From Candidatus Nomurabacteria bacterium (GTDB lineage: Bacteria; Patescibacteriota; Minisyncoccia; Phycocordibacterales; UBA9973): 15,564 nucleotides of DNA. Under the pieces are notes generated by a model. The model did not search any database, was not told where the DNA came from, and saw only the letters and a list, made by a program, of their open reading frames with translations. Each line of letters opens with the position of its first letter. Within the stretch, counting starts at the first letter, position 1. Location of the stretch: positions 1 to 15,564 of the forward strand of contig JAIOPY010000027.1 of the NCBI GenBank assembly GCA_021413625.1. The letters are read 5' to 3'. Positions 1 to 4,007 of this stretch are shown here, piece after piece. The position numbers were made by a program, and so were the translations under genes.

Positions 1-698
1 TAAGATTCTTCTTTAGTTTTTGCTCCATCCTTAAGTAAGGAATTCTTAATAGCTTCACTTGCCACAGCATCTTTAGAAAAAGCTTTAAGGATAGCTTCGT
101 TGCTCTCATAACCCATAGCTTTAAGAAGCGCAGTGGCTGGAAATTTTCTTTTCTTGTCTATTCTTACGTAAATTCCCCCATCAGCTTCGGATTCAATTTC
201 AATCCAAACTCCACGAGCAGGGATAAGTTTTGCGCCAAAAAATTTTTTGCCTTTTATGTCAGACTCTGTAAAGAACACTCCGAAACTTCTAGCAAGTTGA
301 GGCACAATCACACGTTCTACACCGTTGATTATAAAAGTTCCGTGGTTAGTCATCAAAGGCAGCTCGGTCATGAAAATCTCCTGCTCTTTAACAGTGCCTA
401 AAATTTTATTTGTCAGTTTTACTCGCGCTTTCAAAAAGCCTTGGTAAGAAAGCTTGTTTACTTTGCAATAATTTTCATCATTCTTTGCCTCTCCGATAGA
501 GAATGATGTGAACTCTAGTTGAAACTTTTTTGCAGAATAGTCCGAGATTGGAGAAAATTCTTTAAACACTTCCCCTACCCCTTCTTTTACCAACCAAGCA
601 AAAGATTTTACTTGAGCTTCAATTAAATTTGGAAATTTAATCAAAGGCTTTTGATACCGAGAGAAATATTTCTTCGGACGCTTTGTTTGTGTTTGCAT
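1..698 (-). CDS. rpoB: RNA polymerase beta subunit, N-terminal part (runs off the window)
   Basis: This is the first 232 codons of the RNA polymerase beta subunit, the core of transcription; the rest lies beyond the left edge. Read on the minus strand from the ATG at 698, it gives MQTQTKRPKKYFSRYQKPL, then an N-terminal protrusion/lobe segment with RpoB hallmarks: KEQEIFMTELPLMTNHGTF, INGVERVIVPQLARSFGVFF, ARGVWIEIE and VRIDKKRKFPATALLKAMGY. These match the family in order (EQEVYMGEIPLMTDNGTF, GTERVIVSQL, VRIDRRRKLPAT in E. coli). The usual rplJ-rplL neighbours are not upstream; trmD is, 209 bases away on the same strand. No Shine-Dalgarno precedes the ATG. A TTGACA-containing promoter lies about 160-190 bases upstream, so the leader would be long, unlike most genes here. 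Identification is very secure; only partial length is visible. Confidence 0.97.
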   Translation of the reverse strand, partial: MQTQTKRPKKYFSRYQKPLIKFPNLIEAQVKSFAWLVKEGVGEVFKEFSPISDYSAKKFQLEFTSFSIGEAKNDENYCKVNKLSYQGFLKARVKLTNKILGTVKEQEIFMTELPLMTNHGTFIINGVERVIVPQLARSFGVFFTESDIKGKKFFGAKLIPARGVWIEIESEADGGIYVRIDKKRKFPATALLKAMGYESNEAILKAFSKDAVASEAIKNSLLKDGAKTKEES

Positions 699-857
699 AT
701 TTATTTAAAATAAAGCAAAAAGCAAAAGAAAAACAGACAAAAAATGCTTTTCTTTAGCTTCTTAAAATATTTAGTATTATGATTAAGTTAAAACCCTATT
801 AATAAAACTTTAATACAAACAGGATTGCATCCGATACTCAATCAATGAATCTCAAAT

Positions 858-886
858 ACCTTACTCTTTTTTACCTTTTTTGTCAA
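858..886 (-). promoter_or_regulatory. Possible rpoB promoter
   Basis: On the minus strand a perfect -35 TTGACA (886-881) is followed after 17 bases by TAAGGT (863-858), which keeps the conserved first, second and last bases of the -10 box. Transcription would begin near 850 and leave a leader of about 150 bases before rpoB. The -10 is weak, and an alternative CATAAT at 781-776 has no good -35. The rest of 699-907 holds nothing else I can name. Confidence 0.4.
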
Positions 887-907
887 ATACGGCTCTGGGG
901 ATTTCGG

Positions 908-1555
908 TTATTTACCTCCCTTTCTCCATTCATCTATCTTTTTGTGGTTGCCTGATAAAAGAACTTTAGGCACTTTATAATTTTTACCTTTATATTTTAA
1001 AACCTCAGGGCGGGTGTAAACTTCACTGGAAGACACCCTCTCTTCTTCTAGAGATTCATATTTACCCAACACTCCTGGAATCTGGCGAGCAATGGAATCT
1101 ATTAAAATCATAGCTGGCAATTCTCCGCCAGTTAATACGTAATCCCCTATTGATAAATCTTGCGCTTTAAGAATTTTCTGCACCCTAGCATCAATGCCTT
1201 CATAACGACCAGAGATTAAAACAATGTCTGTATATTTTTTGGCAGAATTTTTTGCGTAAACTGTGTCAAACTTTTTACCAGATGGAGAAAAAATTATAAT
1301 TTTTGATTTTTTATTTTTTATTTTGATACTTTCTACTGCTTTAAGTATGGGCTCAGCGCGCATAACCATGCCAGGACCACCACCATATGGTTTGTCATCT
1401 ACTGGCTTGTAATTATTTTTGGGTGCCTTTATGAAATCTCTTGGGTTGTAAAACTTGATGGAAATTTTTTTATTTTTTATCGCCCGCCCAATAATAGACT
1501 CTTTTAAATAAGAATCAAACATTTCGGGAAAAATTGTGATTATATGAAAATTCAT
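908..1555 (-). CDS. trmD: tRNA (guanine-N1)-methyltransferase TrmD, C-terminally short
   Basis: TrmD uses S-adenosylmethionine to methylate N1 of G37 beside the anticodon, preventing frameshifts. The 215-residue product carries the trefoil-knot SPOUT motifs: GGGPGMVMRAEP (58-69), SPSG (90-93), SGRYEGIDARV (115-125) and SIGDYVLTGGELPAM (135-149), then the linker and YTRPEVL (180-186) with LLSGNHKKIDEWR (199-211). E. coli TrmD continues about 45 residues past this WR; here it stops after four more, so the end of the C-terminal domain is missing. Where most TrmDs have a D/E four residues before the Tyr of YTRP (the proposed catalytic acid), this one has Ser; the nearest acid is E178. The start ATG at 1555 has no Shine-Dalgarno. 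It is followed by rpoB, with no clear terminator between. Family assignment is very secure; the short end may be a lineage trait. Confidence 0.96.
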   Translation of the reverse strand: MNFHIITIFPEMFDSYLKESIIGRAIKNKKISIKFYNPRDFIKAPKNNYKPVDDKPYGGGPGMVMRAEPILKAVESIKIKNKKSKIIIFSPSGKKFDTVYAKNSAKKYTDIVLISGRYEGIDARVQKILKAQDLSIGDYVLTGGELPAMILIDSIARQIPGVLGKYESLEEERVSSSEVYTRPEVLKYKGKNYKVPKVLLSGNHKKIDEWRKGGK

Positions 1556-1579
1556 TGTATTTTAGTTATCCACATACCC

Positions 1580-1608
1580 TTGCCTTTTTATTTGTAACAA
1601 TATATAAT
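1580..1608 (+). promoter_or_regulatory. Consensus-like plus-strand promoter aimed at a terminator hairpin
   Basis: TTGCCT (1580-1585), a 17-base spacer and a perfect TATAAT (1603-1608) are read on the plus strand, opposite to the flanking genes. Transcription would start near 1615 and run at once into the hairpin at 1622-1651, giving a very short RNA, or, by readthrough, an antisense of the NYN gene. In AT-rich DNA this could be chance. Confidence 0.4.
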
Positions 1609-1621
1609 GACCATATCATTC

Positions 1622-1651
1622 GAAAAGACCACGCCTCGGCGGGGTCTTTTC
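1622..1651 (-). terminator. Bidirectional rho-independent terminator after the NYN gene
   Basis: GAAAAGACC (1622-1630) pairs with GGTCTTTTC (1643-1651). The loop region folds further as CGC/GCG around CTCG, after one A/G mismatch. The T-rich stem arm gives a U-run on both strands. It lies 3 bases past the stop of the NYN gene and separates it from trmD. Its core CGCCTCGGCGGG recurs at 3194-3205. Confidence 0.75.
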
Positions 1652-1653
1652 AT

Positions 1654-2271
1654 TTATAGGGAAACAATCTCTTTTTTAATGTTAGATTTTATATCTTTTA
1701 ATGACATATAAAAAACCTTGTCTTTTTTTTCTGCTATTAAGTCTCGTAACTTTGTAGAGAAAATAGCAACAGTTAGACCAGCTTTTATATCTTTACCTGC
1801 ATAAGAGACAACAGTAACCTTTGCCACTCCTTTATCTAAAGCTTTCCTTATTAAATACTCAAAATCACCATCTCCTGTAAAAATAAATAGCTCAACATCT
1901 GGAGAAGATTTTTCTATAACATCAACAGATAACTCCACGTCACAATTTGATTTTTTACGATATCCCATATTTATAGTCTGAACATTGTCTTCTTTACAAT
2001 TTAAGCACTTAAAAGCAAAAGTTTTATCTTTATTTTTATAAGCGAAAACTGATTTACTTTTTACAATACAGCAACTAATTTTAGACAATGCATCAAACTC
2101 TTTTGCAGTCTCAGTATCACCATTTTCAATCCCAGTATAGAAGAAAACTTCTGAGCATGACTTTTTATTTTTTAGGAAGTCACATAATTTTACCCAATCA
2201 ACAACAAACCCTAGCATTGTTTGTGTAGTGCTTGCGGTATTCTGAACATCTATGAATGCATACCTTTTCAT
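1654..2271 (-). CDS. NYN-domain (PIN-like) putative ribonuclease
   Basis: This 205-residue protein has the acidic layout of NYN/LabA-type PIN-fold nucleases: FIDVQN with D8, then KKSNCDVELSVDVI (106-119) with D111 and D117, and FTGDGDFEYL (131-140) with D134 and D136. These would hold the metal ions for RNA cleavage. A CxxC (C89, C92) in the middle may bind zinc together with other cysteines, which is inference. It sits between khpA and trmD, exactly where rimM is found in many bacteria, among genes for ribosome and tRNA work, so a role in RNA processing or decay fits; the target is unknown. Base composition is AT-rich like its neighbours. It has its own extended -10 promoter only 7 bases before the ATG and terminators on both sides, so it is a stand-alone, probably leaderless unit. 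Confidence 0.85.
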   Translation of the reverse strand: MKRYAFIDVQNTASTTQTMLGFVVDWVKLCDFLKNKKSCSEVFFYTGIENGDTETAKEFDALSKISCCIVKSKSVFAYKNKDKTFAFKCLNCKEDNVQTINMGYRKKSNCDVELSVDVIEKSSPDVELFIFTGDGDFEYLIRKALDKGVAKVTVVSYAGKDIKAGLTVAIFSTKLRDLIAEKKDKVFYMSLKDIKSNIKKEIVSL

Positions 2272-2278
2272 AAGGAAA

Positions 2279-2287
2279 ATTATAGCA
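2279..2287 (-). promoter_or_regulatory. Extended -10 promoter of the NYN gene, leaderless
   Basis: TGC then TATAAT (2287-2279) on the minus strand is a textbook extended -10. Seven bases (TTTCCTT) separate it from the ATG at 2271, so the start site falls on or beside the start codon. There is no -35 match, because that region is the stem of the khpA terminator, which ends directly against the TG. Terminator and promoter are thus fused in about 37 bases. Confidence 0.65.
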
Positions 2288-2315
2288 CAAAAGCACCCCT
2301 TAACGGGTGCTTTTG
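2288..2315 (-). terminator. Rho-independent terminator after khpA
   Basis: CAAAAGCACCC (2288-2298) pairs with GGGTGCTTTTG (2305-2315) around a 6-base loop. It is a perfect 11-bp stem with T-runs on both strands, 21 bases past the khpA stop. Confidence 0.85.
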
Positions 2316-2336
2316 ATTATTTTTATTTAATTAAGA

Positions 2337-2663
2337 TTAAATTCCTTTCAAGTCTTCCATTGCTTGGTCAACTGTTTTAAGAGTTGGAGATTCAGCACGT
2401 TCTGGTCTCATACCACCTTCTGGTTCGTTTATCTTCAAATTAACACGAGCGTTATTCTTCATTCCAATAATCCGCAACAGAGTTCTGATTGCTTTGGCAG
2501 TGTTGCCCATTCTTCCGATTATCTTACCCATGTCGGCAGGATTAACAGTTAATGTTATAAGCACACCCATCTCATCAACAGAACGGTCAATTTTGACATC
2601 GTTCGGATTATCAACTAGAGCTTTTACCACATACTCTAGAAATGTCTTATCAGCGTCTTGCAT
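2337..2663 (-). CDS. khpA: KH-domain RNA-binding protein KhpA
   Basis: KhpA is a small single-KH-domain RNA-binding protein; in Firmicutes it pairs with KhpB/Jag and affects cell size and division. The 108 residues contain the KH fold with the RNA-gripping loop GRMG (50-53) inside GKIIGRMGNTAKAIR, then a beta strand (ARVNLKI). It is longer than the usual ~75-80 residues, with a short N-terminal addition and a tail of about 25 residues (EPEGGMRPERAESPTLKTV). It follows rpsP, as in most bacteria, 76 bases downstream. It can also be made from its own promoter, which lies in the last codons of rpsP, and its leader begins with a hairpin. A second possible -10 (TATAAC, 2676-2671) sits 7 bases before the ATG. 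No Shine-Dalgarno is seen. Confidence 0.93.
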   Translation of the reverse strand: MQDADKTFLEYVVKALVDNPNDVKIDRSVDEMGVLITLTVNPADMGKIIGRMGNTAKAIRTLLRIIGMKNNARVNLKINEPEGGMRPERAESPTLKTVDQAMEDLKGI

Positions 2664-2699
2664 ATGTTCAGTTATAAATATTTATTTTTTAAAAGAGAG

Positions 2700-2720
2700 G
2701 CAGTTTTACGACATAACTGC
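2700..2720 (-). promoter_or_regulatory. Hairpin at the 5' end of the khpA leader, possible attenuator
   Basis: GCAGTT (2700-2705) pairs with AACTGC (2715-2720), 9-base loop, followed on the minus strand by CTCTCTTTT. It begins about 2 bases after the expected start of the khpA transcript. It could protect the 5' end, act as a weak terminator, or stop some rpsP readthrough. The stem is only 6 bp. Confidence 0.4.
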
Positions 2721-2728
2721 TTGCTATC

Positions 2729-2757
2729 ATTATACAAAACTATTTTTTAGCTTTCAA
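2729..2757 (-). promoter_or_regulatory. khpA promoter inside the end of rpsP
   Basis: TTGAAA (2757-2752), a 17-base spacer and TATAAT (2734-2729) on the minus strand give a near-consensus sigma-70 promoter. The -35 is in the last rpsP codons. The start site would be near 2722, leaving a leader of about 60 bases. Confidence 0.65.
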
Positions 2758-3048
2758 CTCTTTTCTCTTAACAGTTGGGGTTTTTTTAGGTAATACGTTG
2801 ATTTTCTTACCTGTTAGAACCTTTTCATGCACTAGAAAATTATGCATTGTATCTGAAAGCTTTGCGCCCTTACTAAGCCAGTGCTTAATTCTATCATCCG
2901 CAAAAACTTTAGCTCCAGCTTTAGGATTATAAGTTCCAAGAATTTCTAAAAATCTTCCACTTTTAGTGCTATTTTTTGAATCGGTCAAAACGGCACGGAA
3001 GGATGGGTCGTTCTTTCTACCTATTCTTTGTAATCTAATTTTTAACAT
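2740..3048 (-). CDS. rpsP: 30S ribosomal protein S16
   Basis: S16 is a component of the small ribosomal subunit that helps assemble the 16S rRNA 5' domain. The product is 102 residues. It begins MLKIRLQRIGRKNDPSFRAV, the typical MVKIRLxRxGxKxxPxYRxV signature, continues with FLEILGTYNPK (33-43) and IKHWLSKGAKLSDTMHNFL (54-72), and ends in a lysine-rich tail. Length and order are normal for the family. It heads the rpsP-khpA pair. No Shine-Dalgarno is present. A possible extended -10 lies 9 bases upstream of the ATG. Upstream is the terminator of the foreign lipoprotein unit, so transcription of rpsP is insulated from it. Confidence 0.97.
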   Translation of the reverse strand: MLKIRLQRIGRKNDPSFRAVLTDSKNSTKSGRFLEILGTYNPKAGAKVFADDRIKHWLSKGAKLSDTMHNFLVHEKVLTGKKINVLPKKTPTVKRKELKAKK

Positions 3049-3057
3049 CGTAGAAAG

Positions 3058-3085
3058 AGTTTAACATAAATTATAAAAAAGGCAA
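3058..3085 (-). promoter_or_regulatory. Probable rpsP promoter
   Basis: TTGCCT (3085-3080), a 16-base spacer ending in TGT, then TAAACT (3063-3058), 9 bases before the ATG at 3048, would give an almost leaderless mRNA. An alternative perfect TATAAT (3075-3070) has a poor -35 and would give a leader of about 15 bases. One of the two is likely; I cannot choose with certainty. Confidence 0.5.
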
Positions 3086-3117
3086 ACTGTATAAAAAATT
3101 ACTGACTAGAAATAGAA

Positions 3118-3155
3118 AAGGCGTCGGGCACCTTTTCAAAAGTGCTAGACGCCTT
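3118..3155 (-). terminator. Rho-independent terminator of the lipoprotein unit
   Basis: AAGGCGTC (3118-3125) pairs with GACGCCTT (3148-3155). After a 2x2 internal loop, GCAC (3128-3131) pairs with GTGC (3142-3145). On the minus strand it is followed by TTTTCTATTT. It closes the foreign unit just upstream of the rpsP promoter. Confidence 0.85.
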
Positions 3156-3168
3156 ACTGATTTATATT

Positions 3169-3187
3169 CCGAACCCCGACGGTTCGG
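3169..3187 (-). repeat. Perfect hairpin in the lipoprotein 3' UTR
   Basis: CCGAACC (3169-3175) and GGTTCGG (3181-3187) form a perfect 7-bp stem with a 5-base loop, between the stop codon and the terminator. It has no U-run and is not itself a terminator. Confidence 0.7.
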
Positions 3188-3191
3188 TGTT

Positions 3192-3209
3192 GTCCCGCCG
3201 AGGCGGAAC
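3192..3209 (-). repeat. GC-rich hairpin just after the lipoprotein stop codon
   Basis: CCGC (3195-3198) pairs with GCGG (3203-3206) around CGAG, extended outward past one mismatch by GT/AC. It holds the 12-base string CGCCTCGGCGGG (minus strand 3205-3194) that also forms the core of the terminator at 1622-1651. Confidence 0.5.
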
Positions 3210-3215
3210 GAAGAG

Positions 3216-3878
3216 CTAGTTGCCACCCGGACGGTTGGTGCCGCCAGGGGTGTTGATGACCGGAGCGTTGCCGCATCCGGGACACGAGGTGTTCGCACCA
3301 CCGGGGCTGGTAATGGTGGGTGCCGACCCGCCAGTTCCAAATCCGGTATTCGTGCCGCCAGGACCGGTCGTGATGGTCGTGGTCATCCCCGAGATGACGT
3401 TCGTGCCACCACGGCTCCCGATGGGATACTGCGGACCGCAGCCACCACCAGGACAGGAGGTGGGACCATAGCTGACGTTGTAGCCGCCACTTCCGCCGTA
3501 ACCGCCACCCGAGATGGTGACGCCGCCGCCGTAGACGGGACCCATGACGTAGCCTCCACCGAGGAGGCCACCGTGATGGTGAACCGTTGACGCCGCGGCT
3601 TCCGCGGTCTTGATGGAGCGATTCTCCTCCGACTTCACGCCGACGATGCAGGTGTCGCGCTTGGACTCGTCGTCCAAGTTCGCACACTCCATCGCGGACT
3701 TGACGAGGAGGTCATTCGGACGCGCGCCCTTGGCGAGCGTCTTGCCGGTGCTCGCACAACCGGTGCTGAGTACGGCGAGGATGATGACTGCGGCCACAAT
3801 GACCAACGTCCACACCCAACGCTTAACCGACGACTTCCGTTCCGGGGTCGCTTCTTCGCGACCCAAAATGCTGTTCAT
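3216..3878 (-). CDS. GC-rich, Gly-rich putative lipoprotein of foreign composition
   Basis: I do not recognise this protein. From the ATG at 3878 it is 220 residues: a charged N-terminus (EEATPERKSSVKR, 9-21), one hydrophobic segment (about 21-37, VWTLVIVAAVIILAVL), then STGC with Cys41, a weak lipobox (Ser at -3). Next is a short acidic region (about 55-95) with two cysteines, then a tail of over 100 residues that is very rich in Gly, Thr and Asn, with a HHHGG stretch, two SCPG motifs and repeated PGG(T/A)N units. It would sit outside the cell, anchored in the membrane. A TTG at 3896 extends the frame, but GGAG lies 8 bases before the ATG, making 3878 the better start. Codon use is foreign: 29 of 32 codons at residues 55-86 end in G or C, while neighbours are AT-rich. 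Promoter, Shine-Dalgarno and terminator are all intact. Function unknown. Confidence 0.85.
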   Translation of the reverse strand: MNSILGREEATPERKSSVKRWVWTLVIVAAVIILAVLSTGCASTGKTLAKGARPNDLLVKSAMECANLDDESKRDTCIVGVKSEENRSIKTAEAAASTVHHHGGLLGGGYVMGPVYGGGVTISGGGYGGSGGYNVSYGPTSCPGGGCGPQYPIGSRGGTNVISGMTTTITTGPGGTNTGFGTGGSAPTITSPGGANTSCPGCGNAPVINTPGGTNRPGGN

Positions 3879-3886
3879 GACTATTC

Positions 3887-3890
3887 TCCG
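3887..3890 (-). promoter_or_regulatory. Shine-Dalgarno of the lipoprotein gene
   Basis: GGAG on the minus strand, 8 bases before the ATG at 3878. It decides the start against the in-frame TTG at 3896. It is the clearest ribosome binding site in the window; nearly all neighbours have none. Confidence 0.7.
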
Positions 3891-3894
3891 TTTC

Positions 3895-3912
3895 AAGGGG
3901 GCGTCCCCCCTT
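3895..3912 (-). promoter_or_regulatory. Stable leader hairpin just upstream of the Shine-Dalgarno
   Basis: AAGGGGG (plus strand 3895-3901) pairs perfectly with CCCCCTT (3906-3912) around a 4-base loop. In the minus-strand transcript it ends 4 bases before GGAG. It could shape access to the ribosome binding site or stabilise the leader; no ligand or regulator is implied by the sequence. Confidence 0.55.
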
Positions 3913-3950
3913 AGGTTGACGAGGATTCCCCGAACATATCCAACAATACA

Positions 3951-3979
3951 AGTATAGCATATTTTGCCCCTATTGTCAA
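3951..3979 (-). promoter_or_regulatory. Promoter of the lipoprotein unit
   Basis: Minus strand: perfect TTGACA (3979-3974), 17-base spacer ending in TGC, TATACT (3956-3951). Start near 3944, leader about 65 bases. It shares 5 bases of its -35 with the opposed rnr promoter. Confidence 0.8.
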
Positions 3980-3987
3980 TATAGGGG
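3967..3987. promoter_or_regulatory. Palindrome between the divergent promoters, candidate operator
   Basis: CCCCTAT (3967-3973), 7 bases, ATAGGGG (3981-3987): a perfect 7-bp inverted repeat centred on the shared -35 boxes. A dimeric regulator bound here would cover both -35 elements. Flanking TATAGCAT (3953-3960) and ATGCTATA (3992-3999) make the whole region nearly mirror-symmetric. No candidate regulator gene is adjacent. Confidence 0.5.
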
Positions 3988-4001
3988 TTTCATGCTATAT
4001 T
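3973..4001 (+). promoter_or_regulatory. Promoter of rnr, leaderless
   Basis: Plus strand: TTGTCA (3973-3978), 17-base spacer ending in TGC, TATATT (3996-4001). Six bases later is the GTG at 4008, so the mRNA would begin at or beside the start codon. Confidence 0.75.
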
Positions 4002-4007
4002 TAAAGG

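Noticed and set aside
725..755. A-rich/T-rich inverted repeat in the rpoB leader
   Set aside because: Almost only A-T pairs with a mismatch and a long loop; expected by chance in this composition.
2364..2793. Plus-strand open frames across khpA and rpsP
   Set aside because: Shadows of two well-identified genes on the other strand.
3154..3687. Arg/His-rich open frame of 177 codons overlapping the lipoprotein gene
   Set aside because: GC-rich DNA leaves all frames open. This one has biased, meaningless composition and runs over the stop codon and hairpins, while the lipoprotein frame has promoter, Shine-Dalgarno, signal segment and terminator.
3610..3957. Plus-strand open frame of 115 codons in the GC-rich block
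   Set aside because: Antisense shadow of the lipoprotein gene and its leader; no promoter or ribosome site, and no recognisable protein.
3100..3960. Mobile element or integron carrying the GC-rich block
   Set aside because: No transposase, integrase, terminal inverted repeats or target duplication could be found at its edges; the TATAGCAT/ATGCTATA pair is explained by the two -10 boxes.
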